A DNA stretch of 64,000 nucleotides, from positions 15,453,035 through 15,517,034 of the forward strand of contig NC_064772.1 in assembly GCF_011397635.1 (NCBI RefSeq). The letters are read 5' to 3'. Positions within the stretch are counted from its first letter, which is position 1; each line of letters starts with the position of its first letter. Origin of the DNA: Epinephelus fuscoguttatus (Eukaryota; Chordata; Actinopteri; Perciformes; Serranidae). The translations under genes and the position numbers were made by a program. Below are positions 13,659 to 25,419 of this stretch, piece after piece. The notes under the pieces were generated by a model. That model searched no databases. It saw only the letters and a list, made by a program, of their open reading frames with translations, and had not been told where the DNA came from.

Positions 13659-13775
13659 CATCTGTCCCATTCTCGTAACTGTGATATCTGCGGAACACAC
13701 TGAGGGAATTTCTTCAAATTTGGCACAAACGTCCACTTGGACTCAAGAATGAACTGATTAGAATTTGGTGGTATA

Positions 13776-13803
13776 AGGTCAAAGGTCAAGGTCACTGTGA
13801 CCT
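13776..13803 (+). promoter_or_regulatory. AGGTCA array (DR1 + DR0 + perfect IR3/ERE) within repeat copy A
   Basis: AGGTCA at 13776, A, AGGTCA at 13783, AGGTCA at 13789, CTG, TGACCT at 13798. Positions 13789-13803 equal the consensus oestrogen response element AGGTCAnnnTGACCT, and 13776-13788 is a perfect DR1. Motif presence is certain; function is not shown. Confidence 0.45.
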
Positions 13804-14165
13804 CCCAAAACATGTTTTTGGCCATACCTTCAGATTTCATATGCTAATTGTGACAAAATTTCACACAAATGTCTCATAGGATCAAATGATGAAGTGATGA
13901 GATTTTATATCCAAAAGGTTAAAGGTCACCTTAACAGTGACATCATAATGTTCTGTAAAAAAAACTTTTCTGGACATTATTTAACAACACAACTAAGAAA
14001 CAGTAGAGGAGATATTTGGTCAGATACTAAAATGATGACTCTAGTCTTGAGTGTTCACCTTAAAACTGTGCAGATTGTATAGATCTTCTGTGCTGCTGCG
14101 GGGAAGATGTGTGTGAAACATCCGTTTTCACAGACATGGATGTAAACTGTAACTGCAGCTTGGTT

Positions 14166-15120
14166 TGCAGAGGCATACAACCACAAGGTGGTAATTCTAG
14201 TTTTTGTTTCTAATTTATTATTGTGTGTGGCACTGTGCTGTCTTGTTGGCAGCTCTGTATGACACTGCTGCCCAAGGAAAATTTCCCCCTTGAAAATCTC
14301 ATCTCGTCTTGATATCAGAGATTGACATCGACAGTTTTTGTTTGGAGGTGTCATGAAACTGTGATTATGTGACACACATTTCATCACGCACAGCTCAACA
14401 ACAGAGAGGAATGGAAAGCAGTGCACCAGCCCACCATTTAGACTTGATTAGGTTCCGAAGTTCTCAATTTTACAGTAGTTGCACAGACGGGTCAGACAAA
14501 TACAAGCTCTTCTGCTAGATTGTGCATAGAATTTCATGCAGATTGTGTGGTTTTTACTACAAAAAACAATACATCCAAGCATTCAGTTTGCCTCTTTTTG
14601 AAGTTGGTGAAACTGAAATCCTGTGCTTCGAAAGTTGTGGCTACACATGGAAAGTTTTTCAGGCAGTGACATCTGTCTCTCTGCCAACTGTCTGTGCTGC
14701 AGCCGTTGTGAGGCGATTGTGGGAAACTTCTTTCATGCCAGTTTGAATGGGCATCCGTTAGCATCCACTGTGAAACTGCCAAGTCATAGCCAGACAAGGT
14801 TCAACAGTTAAGAGTGGTGGCACAGACAGTGGCACAGACTGTCAACAGGAGGATGTCTAGTCACATCGAAAACATTGTGGAGTGAAGTGACCACATTCAA
14901 GTTTGTTTTCCACCACATTTGGTACGTTACACCAGTGAAAGCACTTAATTACTTTCCCATGTATAGTAGATAAAAATTGTTTATGTCGTCACTTGTTGCT
15001 GCATTCAGTTATAGTATGAACTTGAACCTACCAACCTGCTGTGTGGTGCAAAAGGGCAATGAAAAAAACTGCAACATGCTTTAGATTTTTCTCATCATTC
15101 ATTTTTTAATTTGAAAATCA
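14166..15120. other. Intergenic between repeat copy A and the 3' end of ccr9
   Basis: Open frames up to 123 codons on both strands overlap one another and show no motif. No exon could be supported. Confidence 0.5.
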
Positions 15121-15131
15121 AAATTACAGTT

Positions 15132-15137
15132 TTTATT
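15132..15137 (-). terminator. Candidate poly(A) signal of ccr9
   Basis: TTTATT on the plus strand is AATAAA on the minus strand, about 295 nt after the ccr9 stop codon. It would give a short 3' UTR. It is the nearest clear hexamer downstream of the gene. Confidence 0.5.
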
Positions 15138-15429
15138 CAAATACAGCAGCACATAAACAATACACAATGAAACAAGTGTAAACGATACAAACACAAGTGT
15201 AAAAAAACATTATTTACACTAATATACAGTTTATACAGTGCTTTTATAAAAAAAAATTGTGCTTACGACTGTCAGAATATGAATGTCATGAATGTAAACT
15301 CCAAATACTATTTTTGGTTTTAAAGTTGAAAATTTGCTCTGTTAGTAGCGAGTAATGCGTGAGGAACAAAATATGATCATGTTGAACTAGGCTCAGGTCT
15401 CAGGGTTAGGATTTTAGGAAAATGGACAT

Positions 15430-17419
15430 TTATATGGAAAGGGCTGGGGTGGTGTCAGTGTCTGACATGACAGAGGGACGTTTGGGAACTGCTTGTATTT
15501 TACTGAGCCCTCCTTTGCTCAGACCGCCAGCACACATCTTCACAATCCTCAGGAGGTCTTGTCTGAACCGAACTCCAATGAAGACGTACAGGAATGGGTT
15601 CAGGCAGGCGTGAGTGTACGCCAAACTCTTGGCAACCTGTCCAGCTACATCAAAACCAATTAAAGTTTTGCAATCGGTGATGGTAGTGTTAGCTGCCTGC
15701 GTGGCCTCCACGATCAGCAGACTGTTGTAGGGCAGCTGAGAGAGAACAAACACAAACACCACAGCAAAGATGACACGCAGGGCCTTGTGCTTTTCAAAGC
15801 TCTTGGCCTGCAGAAGGGTGCGAATTATGACAGAGTAACAAAAGATCATAATCAGTAGAGGAAGGAAGAAGCCCATGCAGATTTGCAAGGACAGCACCAG
15901 GATCTTAGTCCGGTTATATGCATTGTTCCAGTAGACCAGAGTACAGAAGGACTGCCCGGTTCGGGGCATCTTCACCTGGGCGAAGATGAACTCAGGGAGG
16001 GCCAGGAGAATGGAGACAAACCAGACACCCAGGCAGGCAAGTTTGCTGTAGAACAGCCTCTTTTTCTTCAGGTTCTGGGCCTTGGTGACTTGTACAATGG
16101 CAATGTAGCGGTCCACGCTAATGCAGGTGAGCAGGAACATGCTGCTGAAGAAGTTGATTTTATAGACAGCGGACACCATTTTGCAAAGACTGATGCCAAA
16201 GTCCCAGCCCTTGATGGCGTCAACAGCCCAGAAGGGCAGCATGCACAGGAAGAGGAGGTCAGCCACGGCAAGGTTCAGCAGGTACACGTCAGTCATTGTT
16301 TTCAGGCGGTTGCGCACAGTGGTGTAGATCCACACCACCAACAGATTACCAACAGCACCAAGGATGAAGATGATCCAGAAGAGAGGTGGCTCGTACTGCC
16401 CACGAAACTGCCTGACCCAGCTTCTGTCACAGAAGCCTGAGTTTTCAGTCGGCCCTGAACCATAGTCATCTGGGTAGTCAGAGGGGTCCTGCAATCACAA
16501 CCAGACAAACAGATCATCCAATGTGGCATTAAAGAACATTTTGTGCAACAGATACACTGCCTTTTTCTCGCCTCACTTTTCATTTCCTGTCAGGCGCTTT
16601 TTTTTTCTCTGTCCTTGTTACCAGACTCACAAGCTGCTGTCAGGTTTCACAACGCAGCATACTTCTAGTGGGCATACAGTGATATGACATCAAACGCTGT
16701 CAGTGACATAGAAGCTAACCAGAGCGTGCAAAAAAACTGCTGTCAGGTGCAGGTGTTGTGTCTATGCAGGAGAAACCACACAACTGCACAACTTCCTGCT
16801 GCTATCCAAGCCTTGTGGGGGGAGGGTGGGAGGTGGGGGGGGCAGCGGTGTTAAACGATCCTGAGGGGCTCCAGAAAGGGGCTTGCAGCAGAACCCAGTA
16901 CCCCAGAGGCATCAAGTTTAGATTTAGGGCAGAGATAAACAAGCTGAAGCTTCACAGACAATGGAAAATTTGATGCTGATGCGGCTGTGAATGTGACATT
17001 TGAGTATCCTAGAGATGTCTGCTTTAGATAAATCTACTGTACCTAAGAATACCAAATACATCATATAAAGAGCAGTGACATGTTTTTTTCTCCACACAGC
17101 AACCTGAGTTTTAAGTTTTACCATACAGTTTTCTTTAAAATCATACTTTAAATATTACAGCATAAAAAAAAATTGAGACAAACATGCACTTAAATCACAG
17201 ATGTTATGGTAAATAATCAGCACTTACAGCGTCTTTGATTACAGCCTTTTTAATCCACTCTATTATACAGACATCAGCATTTTCTTATATAACTGCTTCA
17301 TTGTTTTTCACCAGTGCTATGGCCACAGATAGTTCCCTCAAATGAATACTTACAGTTCCACCATAATCCATTCCTGTGGTCATATATGTTGTTGCGTAAG
17401 TTGTAAATGGTTCCTCCAT
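15430..17419 (-). CDS. ccr9: CCR9-like C-C chemokine receptor, complete, 2 coding exons
   Basis: Class A GPCR of the chemokine receptor family, expected at the plasma membrane of leukocytes; CCR9 binds CCL25 and directs T-cell/thymocyte homing in mammals. Coding exons: 17354-17419 (22 aa, then GTAAGT) and 15430-16488 (after TTGCAG), both phase 0, giving 374 aa; human CCR9 is 369 aa. Seen in the translation: tyrosine/acid-rich N-terminus (Y8, Y12, Y19, Y27, Y31, possible sulfation); seven hydrophobic segments; N70 (TM1), D99 (TM2); DRYIAI at 148-153; Cys 42, 124, 204 and 295 for the two extracellular disulfides; NPFLY at 319-323; sequons at N214 and N289; S/T-rich tail. TM6 reads SQLPYN where many class A receptors have CWxP, as in CCR9. 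Best match by recall is CCR9 (shared KTMTD, SVDRYIAI, EKHKALR-like, SQ.PYN blocks). Position beside lztfl1 supports this. Whether it is the a or b fish paralogue is not resolved. Confidence 0.9.
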
Positions 17420-17587
17420 TTTTATCTACAAAGAACCAGGAGACATACAATAAGACAACACACCAAAACTCTTTTTACTCGGTAAAAATGCAACAAGCAT
17501 AAAATATAACATGGAAACAGCAGGGGTAAATAAAGGTTAAATAGAACATGCCATGTAAATGTTCTCCCAGTACAACAAATTACTTAC

Positions 17588-17670
17588 CCAGTCAGTGATG
17601 TGATGTAGAGAGCAACCTCTCAGTCACAGTTCTGTCTCTTTGTCTGGGTTGTAGCTACAGCTGGTAACTT
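17588..17670 (-). other. ccr9: ccr9 untranslated first exon (5' end approximate)
   Basis: On the minus strand a GTAAGT donor lies at 17587-17582. It pairs with an acceptor (TTTGTAG) just upstream of the coding-start exon, so about 83 nt of leader would be spliced onto ATAAAATGG. The 5' end is inferred from the TATA-like box at 17696-17703 and could be off by tens of bases. No transcript evidence is available. Confidence 0.5.
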
Positions 17671-17695
17671 TAACAACCAGACTCATCTTCACTGG

Positions 17696-17703
17696 CTTAT
17701 ATG
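17696..17703 (-). promoter_or_regulatory. TATA-like box of ccr9
   Basis: Minus strand reads CATATAAG, about 26-30 nt upstream of the inferred transcription start and about 110 nt upstream of a good splice donor. Position and match suit a TATA element of a tissue-restricted gene. A chance match in AT-rich DNA is possible. Confidence 0.45.
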
Positions 17704-20700
17704 GGTTCCCTTTAACCACAGGATCACGTGTTGATACACATCACTCCATCTCTATGTGCAGAAAAAAACAAGATGACTCTTGGTGCAGTATTTCTTTGTC
17801 CAAACGCAGCTGTATAAAAATATCCATCAAACTGAAAGGCAACTTGTTTTCAAGTATGATCTTTAAACAGTGGTGACAGTGTGCCATTTTCACAAGGAAG
17901 CTGTGAGCTGTGATTTTTAGACTTAACCCACTGAGGCATGGCCATCAAACTAGAACCAAAACAATACACCCACATTCCTTCCACAGCCGAGTAAGTTTTA
18001 TCAAGTCGAAGCCCATTTTTGACAGACTTTGTATATACAGGTGGAGCACTTAACACATCAGATGAGTGATACATGAAACTGAAAACCGTGGGGGTGTGAT
18101 TTAAGATCAAAACTTGAAGAGGTGGCCGATGCTGAGATGTTGTAAGCAGCATTGTTTCATATAACTTCCAGCTGCTTAACCAAAATCCAACATTGTCCAA
18201 ACATCTCATGTCAACGTCATCTTGACGTAGAATAATGACACTGAGTATGGAGAACTAAACCCAAAGTCTAAAAAAAGATATGATGTCAGTGTCCAGACAA
18301 CATGAAATTCTAACGTCTTTAGACATTTAAAATATCTTCAACCCGATTTTAATTCCAACCAAAGTTTTAAGTCTGTCCGATGTAAGAGTCCAACATCTTG
18401 CTTACTTCATACTGACGTCCGGTGCCAGCTGGGACAGAAGTTAGGCATTGCATCAAAAAAACAACAGCGGTCAGCTGCTGCCGAGTTAAAAAACATTCAT
18501 GTGATATGTTTTGAAAAAACAAGAACTTTCTGTGAAGACAGGGAAATGCAAAGTTCATTGGTATTGCCAAGAGTAAAGGGAAATGAACAGCATGACAAAT
18601 AGTCACACAGCTGACCACACTGGCATGAAACATGGCAAAGCAGAAAGTCCCTTTGATACCAAATGCGTCAACTGAAGTTCACATAAAACTGATGATGAAA
18701 TACAAACTCATCTTGAGACTCAGGATTGATTTTGTGGCATAGGTCTGAGTTTACAAACCCAGTGATGACCTGATTTGAAGTCTTTATTAGTCAAGGGAAG
18801 TGTTTACATCAGACCTGTTTCCTGTGAGCGTGTCTTACCTTTGTGGAGGTGTTTTGGCCCTTGTGAAGCCCCTCTGTAGGACAGGAGTGGGGTGCTATCT
18901 CCACACGGTTTCACTTCCTGACCTAATAGGACTTTTAGCATAGTGTCAACACTAGATGCGGAGCGTGTGGGCCATCAGCTCTTCAGTCTTCTACCGAATG
19001 CTGGTTGCATTTCTCGGTTTTGATCAGAGTGAGACATGGGGAAACGTCTGTGTCATGATCAGATGAGTGTCTTCCTTCTGGGAACAAGCTGCTGAAGAAA
19101 GTGGTTGACTGAGAGGTTTCACTCACAGTATCACTTGCAGCAAAGTGCAGCAAGTTGACTTCAGTGCTTTGATCTATGAGCCTATAAAACGCAGTGTGTG
19201 ACATACTGTAGCAAGTCAATATTAAACTTTATACCCTCAAAGACAATGATGCATCAGGTCCCACGGTGAAGATTATAGATTCACAATGAGGTCATTTGAT
19301 CTTTGCAAAGAGATGGTGGCTTTGTTGGGAACTAATGTACTTGGTTTCATTGAATGTTACCTGCATGAACATTTTTTGACTTATTTCATATTGAGTCACA
19401 TCCACAGCTCATTCACTTACGTTTGCAATTATGCTCATTGTCCTTTCTGTAGCAGACAAAGGAAAAAAGACCTTCCTTAGGTTCATTCATCAAGTTTGCA
19501 TACTTTTATCAAAACTTCTTGATGACAAAAAGTCTTTAAACATGTTTTTTTATATGGGGAATGCTAAATGGTTGAAGACAACCTAATTTCATTTAAAATT
19601 GAATAATAAAAAATTAACTTCTCAGAAAAGTCTTTGGCAGTTAAAGCTTTCTCAGTATCTTCATTTAAGATGTAATATTTCCCAATACGGGAAGGAAACT
19701 CATATGAAACACACACACACACACACACACACACAAGGACAGGGCAAACAGCAGAGTCACTGTGCTAAGACACCTCAGTGTTATGACACAAAATAGATTT
19801 GACTTAACACGCACAATCTTACAGTCATGTATGACTATCTTTAGTACAGTCTTCTGTTACAGGGAGTCACAATGGCAAGGTCACGTACACACATGATCAA
19901 AGGGATAGGTTTCATTTTTAATGTTGGGTGGGACGCATATGAACAGTGGGGTGGGGGAGGGGTTTGAGGTTGCGCCACCAAAAAAATTTGAGCATCAAAC
20001 ACTTGTTTTCCTGCATTCTGGTGTATTTTTGTGCACCAATTTGTGCAGTTTCTGCATCAATATATGTCGTAAATATGTCGTTTTGTCAAAATAACAGTCA
20101 TCTGCTATTTTAATGTTTTTATTTGCACATTCTAAATATTTAGGGGAGTGTGTCCCCCATGTCCCCCCTGAAATCTACACCTATGTGTATAACAGAAAAA
20201 GGTGCCAAATCTGCATCCGATTAACCTTTACTGGATGACTATGACTGCCTGATGCTCTATATTCTATAACCTTATATTAACAAGTATCCTGGTTTTAAAT
20301 ATATTCATTTCAGTCAATTTGGAGCCTCGTCCTACTACATGCTGTTAAGAAAAGTCAGATTCACACCATGACATGTGAATGACCTGACACTTCTTGGGCC
20401 TAAAATGGTGAAAAAAACATTGAGAAGCCATGAATTAGTCACCAGTATGCAATGATGATTTAACAGGTAGCAGTGCATGACGAAAGGGGAAAACCTCTGT
20501 CTTGCTAAATAGTCTGACATTCTGTACATTACATTTTCAGCTACAGCTTGATCATTTAAAAGGCACGTCAGCAAGTTTCACAAATGATAATGTAGTCACA
20601 TAGTGTAATAAAGCAGTTGCAGTGACCCAGCTGTACAACTTACACCTCGCTATCCTGAGAAAAACAGGTAAATGAGAAACACATTTTAATCGTACTTGTC

Positions 20701-20822
20701 AAGATCAAGAGTGCACTGCAAATAGTGAACACAATGGTAATGCGGTGTTTCTTATCTAAAATATATGGCACACTGAATAGAAAGTGAGGTTTTTTATTTG
20801 AACATGATTTACATATGAATTG
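17704..20822. other. Upstream flank of ccr9, no gene seen
   Basis: No supported coding exon. About 18180-18420 contains TTGACGT/GACGTC-like phrases (AACGTCTTTAGACATT) and 19910-20190 a GTGTCCCCCATGTCCCCCC-ended segment, both suggestive of old fish interspersed repeats but not delimited. Confidence 0.4.
19709..19735. repeat. (AC)13 microsatellite
   Basis: Uninterrupted AC run of 27 bases. Confidence 0.97.
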
Positions 20823-20967
20823 ATGACTCTGTGGTGACATAGACATAAACTGCTGACTGATTTATGTCTATGTCACCACAGAGTCATAGACATAGACATA
20901 AACTGCTGACTGATTTATGTCTATGTCTATGACTCTGTGGTGACATAGACATAAATCAGTCAGCAGT
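20823..20967. repeat. Nested inverted repeats (GACATAGACATAAA family)
   Basis: Arm 20823-20849 is the exact inverse of 20861-20887 (27 bp). Arm 20883-20902 is the exact inverse of 20914-20933 (20 bp). Both hairpins share the same 11-nt spacer CTGCTGACTGA, and the first arm recurs at 20930-20956 followed by the inverse of the spacer. The block is one unit copied in alternating orientation. No coding potential. Confidence 0.85.
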
Positions 20968-22129
20968 TTTTTATTGGGTTTCACATGCTACTCTTATAGC
21001 GCTGCATCACAGCATCATAGAGCTAAAATGACACAGTAACCAGCTTGAGCGTTGAGTCAATTTTAGAAACATACTATGACAAAGATAAACTGTTTCTTAT
21101 AAAATGATCTATCAACAAGATGAGCACTAACACGCTGAGCTATCATTCTCAGAAATGACTATAATATGGATCTTATATCTGTTAATCTGGATCTGTGCCA
21201 ACTTTTCACAAGTGGTAGATTATAAACTGATATTGAGCACTTGATAGCTGAGAACTCACATAACCTTTTGCAGATTTGATCACTGCCTCCACACTGGCAC
21301 GGACCTGTTACTCTGTTACAACTTTGTCACATGGATAAAGTCAAGGCCTACTGGTCAGGAGGTAAGGCTGAGGAGCCAAAGGGTGAGTCACAGAGAAAAA
21401 AGATCTGTGGGGAAAAATAAACCACAAGTATCATATCTATCTGTGCTTTGCAGTTCACCCTTGACCTTGAAAATTGCTCGTGACAGAACAATATCAATTT
21501 AAGGTACATAGATGTCCCAGAGTGTTTCCCTGTATCATAGAGTCTTTATTCTCCTCTTGGAATAAAGAGGTACAATTGTACAACACTGTCAGTGGGGTCA
21601 CTCCAGACGTGGCTTTGTAAGTATTGCAATGTTGGTCAGTCCAGTTAGTCGGTCGGTCCACTACTTCAGCCCCGACTGAAATATCTGCTGTCTTGCTGCT
21701 TCAAGGGCTTCGCCCATTTTCTTGGAGATATTTGAGGAGTTTTTGGGATATGTTTAAAACCATTGTGAATATGAGCCTGTAAAGCAAGTCTATTCAATTA
21801 TAAATTCAATTGACCCTTCGCTGACTGCCGAGAACTACACGGCTGTGTTCCATAGACTCTCAGGCAATCGTTCCAGATTTTCTTCCTTTTTTATGCTGGT
21901 TTTGTGGGGTTCGAGCTGAACGTTGTGCCTGAGGCATGTGTATTAATGATACTCATTACCTGGAGAGGGTGGAAGGAGATGTGTTTCTTCCCCGTTCCAC
22001 AATCAAACCCTGGAAAGTGTAGGGTTAACTAGCTAGCTAGTTAAGGTACAGCCTACTGAAATTATACACATGCTGCTTTTGCTTCTAATGATTATAACAG
22101 TAAATAAAGACCTACCATGCTCTACAGGA

Positions 22130-22354
22130 ACCAGTGAGGGGAAACAGGGAAACTTTGCCGAAAATTCAACCAGCTGTGTGTCATCGCAGTGTGAGCAAAT
22201 GAACGTTGTATGGATTTCCCTGGAGCTCCCCGCACGTCTGATGGTAGAGGTCCAGGCACTGGTGGTGGCATTGGAGGAAGCCAGACATTGTTTATCAGCG
22301 GGCACTGTGATGACACATACCTGGTTGAATATCAGCAAAGTTTCCCTTCACAGT
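22130..22354. mobile_element. Foldback (inverted-repeat) element core
   Basis: About 60 bp at 22130-22192 (CCAGTGAGGGGAAAC..., AACTTTGCCGA, TTCAACCAGCTGTG) is the diverged inverse of 22302-22354 (CACTGTGATGACACAT, CTGGTTGAATAT, CAAAGTTTCCCTTCACAG). I recall similar foldback elements in fish; flanks 21820-22110 and 22360-22430 may belong to it. Overlapping open frames on both strands here are by-products. Confidence 0.55.
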
Positions 22355-23019
22355 CATTGCCCTCTGTCTTGATTGCCAGTGGTGTGGTGGTTCATCTATA
22401 CACTTTCATCTGTAGCCTATAGGTTTTAGCTTCTAACTATCTTCATTTTTTTAACTTGTTCTCGCTGCTGAGGGGGTTTGACGTCCTGAATATATCCTTC
22501 GAGCTCTGTGCTAGCTCTGCCAGCTTGGGCTTGACAAAGGGTCAACTGGGCCTAATTTTAAAAACAAGAAATTTAGATGGGCCATGGGACATTTTTTCAT
22601 CACTGTACTCCTAAACTTGCCTTTGAAAGTAAACTGTATTTAACTTTGGATCCACAGCAGCAGTGGTGGGCTAAATAGACAATTATGCAATTGTAGTAGA
22701 TGATAAAAGATGTGTAACAACAGTATAGGTAGTAACGACGTATCTAGTCCATTATACGGCTAAATGGATCCACAGTATTAGCCACAGCTCACAGACTAAG
22801 GTTTTAGCATCAAAGCTTGGTTCTTTTTTCAAAATGTACATGGAGGCCCGCCCACAGAAATGGCCAGGCCCCTGAGAAGTTCCTGTGAAAAGCCCTCCCC
22901 AAGTTTGCTTTACGCACGTCAAAGGATGCATGTAAACTGAGAGAAACCCTCAGTTCTGGGGGCTACATAGACACTTTCATCCTCTGCCTCGCAGGTGGTG
23001 GTGGGCCAGGTGGTTTCCG

Positions 23020-23235
23020 TCACTTTCTAGGTACTTCATGGCAAGTAATGTTAGCTTCATTGTTAGCCTCCTGGCTATTGACAGCCTTTTCAGCCTGTCT
23101 GGGAGCAGCTTTTTTAGCTGATTGAAAAAAGTTGGCCATCATTACATTATGTTTTGGGTTTAATACCCCTTTCCAGCTTCCTCTTTTTCTTCCTTTTCTG
23201 GCATCCCAATTTATGTGCAAGTCCTGGCATAGCAA
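23020..23235 (-). pseudogene. Possible remnant of a transposase N-terminus
   Basis: A 71-codon frame reads ...NWDARKGRKRGSWKGVLNP...MANFFQSAKKA... The basic KGRKRG stretch followed by a short FF-containing segment recalls N-termini of hAT/zinc-finger-type transposases, and the nearby GGGCCCC-rich flanks (about 22843-22900 and 23512-23560) recall hAT-derived fish elements. The match is weak and could be chance. Confidence 0.2.
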
Positions 23236-24959
23236 GAAAATTCACTCCAACATTATCTAATATTTTAGATCAGTACATTTCTTGGGTCAAGCGACTGGCA
23301 GACCACCTGTGCTATGTTTTTTTTTTTTTTTTTTTTTACAAAACTGTAGCATACAAAAAAAAAAAATACAGACATGCTATTTTTAGGAGAAGGTGTTTTC
23401 ATTATGAAACCGGCTACATTTTAACCAGTGAAACAATAAATACAATGTTTGACTTTTTGTTTCAATGAGCACTGCTTATATTGCTTATGTTTAGGATGAA
23501 CATGATTATTGCTGGGCCCCCTCCTAATGGCTGGGCGTCAGAGAGCACCCATTCCCCTTATGGGCAGCCTTGGGTTTCACTTTAAGTAAAAAAAAAAAAA
23601 AAAATGCGGCTTAGCATTCTGTTTAGTTTGTCACTGCTTCCTTGGATACAGCAGCTTTTAAGCCATTCAATGTGCATTTGTAATGAAAACCGAAACATTA
23701 AAGCCATCTGCTGTTCCTCTAAAAATCACACCATCATTGTTTTAAATGCCACACACCACTCTGGACATCACCTTTAAGCCAGGCACTTAGTGTTGTTTCT
23801 GCTTGGTGATGCTGGAGAAAAACCAAACAACAGAAACTTTTGTCTTACTAGTGAAACTGAGAAAACCCCTTTGATGAGCAGCAAGCTACTGTGAATGGGT
23901 ACACCGCTCTGACATGTATTAACAGTTGCCCCATATTGTGGGAAAGTACTGTCACTGTTGCTGCCGTCAGCAGTGCATGAGAGTTTGGTACCGAGAGACA
24001 CTTGTCACCACTTCCTGTGTACCTGCTCGCTGTGATTTATTTCATGCACTGATAGACAACTGTTCTGCATTTGCATCCTATATCTGAAATTATCAGCAGA
24101 TTTCCCATGACGGTTTCTCTTCAGCTGCTACTAACAGAAAACAGATGCATGCAAATTTTACCTCACAACAATAAGCACACAACTGCTAAACAATCACATT
24201 TTCTCAGTCTTTATTTTGGTATAGGAATAAAGAGGTGGATAAGAATTTATCCACCTTTTTGTACTAGTATCACCTTTTATCTTCTCTGTTTTGACAACAG
24301 AACAAATAGGTTTTACAGAATTTTGTTTTCAGTGCTGTATGCCTTTCACATGTTTTCTCATTAGTGCTATTTTACCCTGCCCCTTTTGTCTGCACCTATA
24401 GGAAGAAAAGTACACCATGCATACAACTCCTGCACATGATGCAAAACCAACAAGGGTTTAAGTCAGGACAGACTGTGGCTTGAAGAGTTTCACTGAAAAC
24501 AACAGTGGGGTTGACAGTTGACTGATTGGTGACCACTTTGTTTCTTACTTTGCCACTATCTCAAACCATGGCAAAAACAATGAGAGACACTTGAAACAGT
24601 TGAAGAAGCAGATGAAGTAACTAAATTTGTGAATTTCAAAAGAAATTTTCACATTGTGTAAGTGCAAAGAGATAAAATAAGATCCTAATTTTGAGTTCTG
24701 GTGTAAACAAACAGCTGGAGGAAGCATTTCACAATCATCTCTGTCTCTCTGATTTCCTGATATTTAATCAGTTCAAACACAGAGGAACTTTTTTTGTCTT
24801 ATTTTACTGAATTGGTCAGTCTCCCTGATTGAGCAGGGCATTATACAGATCCACTGAAGATAGCATCATAATAGCCTTGCTTAAAAATGTATAGAGCCTT
24901 TCATTTATGTTTTGTGTATCTTGATTTGCCAGCATGCAACAAGTACAGTAACAGCAGTA

Positions 24960-25085
24960 TGGTAAGGTCAAATTCACTGTGACATCATAATGTTCTGCAA
25001 AAACACTTCTGGTCACTAGTTAATGTCATAACTCAGGAACAGAGGGAAAGCCAATTGGGTAGATACTGAACTGATGACACAAAAC
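24960..25085 (+). repeat. Partial copy of the dispersed repeat (right-hand end)
   Basis: AAGGTCAAATTCACTGTGACATCATAATGTTCTG and the following GGTAGATACTGAACTGATGAC parallel 13918-14040 of copy A in the same orientation. It sits about 270 bp left of the palindromes that precede copy B, so two copies are near-tandem here. Confidence 0.5.
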
Positions 25086-25351
25086 CTGGGTTTGGTTTTT
25101 GATACTAAAAGTAAAGAATGTTTTCCTTGGTGTCAGGTAGTTGTAAGAAGTTGCTGGGTCGTGGTGACATTGGTTTGAGTTACTGCAGGTGACTGTGGAC
25201 AGACCTCCTACACAACTTTGAACCGTCATGCAATTGTGAGCTGTACGCAGGCACTTTGTGAGTGTTGTGTCTTTGAGACCAAGCCCTCGTCCTTTTTTAC
25301 CTAAATCAATGCAAAGATGAAGAAGTGTGTGCAGGAGTTAACTTTTCTGAG

Positions 25352-25415
25352 GGACCTAATTCCCTACACCACTAAATAAGCACGTGCTTATTTAGTGGTG
25401 TAGGGAATTAGGTCC
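25352..25415. repeat. Perfect 64-bp palindrome
   Basis: Two 32-bp arms meet without a spacer at CACGTG (25381-25386). Left arm starts GGACCTAATTCCCTACACCA and the right arm is its exact inverse, ending ATTAGGTCC. No mismatch. Confidence 0.95.
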
Positions 25416-25419
25416 AGTT

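Larger units (their letters stand above)
12824..14165 (+). repeat. Dispersed repeat, copy A (full-length-like)
   Basis: Shares its whole order of segments with 25490-26740. These are: a degenerate TGTTAGCACTG minisatellite (12895-12990); a block starting GCTGGCTCAACCATATCCATG; a GGTGCACCCAAAATGAAC block; a block ending GTCCCTTCACACC; then internal units of about 145 bp carrying AGGTCA arrays (13631-13658 and 13776-13803). A 132-codon leucine-rich open frame (12824-13222) is produced by the minisatellite and is not credible as a gene. Ends are not exactly defined and no TIR or target-site duplication was confirmed. Confidence 0.65.
20968..24959. other. Intergenic with repeat remnants
   Basis: Holds the foldback core at 22130-22354 and a possible transposase remnant at 23020-23235; T and A homopolymers near 23318 and 23589. 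No gene is supported. Confidence 0.4.

Noticed and set aside
15883-16440. 185-codon plus-strand open frame
   Set aside because: Exact antisense of the ccr9 main exon; the minus-strand receptor explains the openness.
16489-16494. Starting the receptor at the TTG just upstream of the main exon
   Set aside because: These bases are the intron end (TTGCAG). A proper ATG exon with a GTAAGT donor in matching phase is at 17354-17419.
22033-22422. Overlapping ~100-codon frames on both strands
   Set aside because: They coincide with the arms of a foldback element, and the mirrored frames follow from the inverted repeat.
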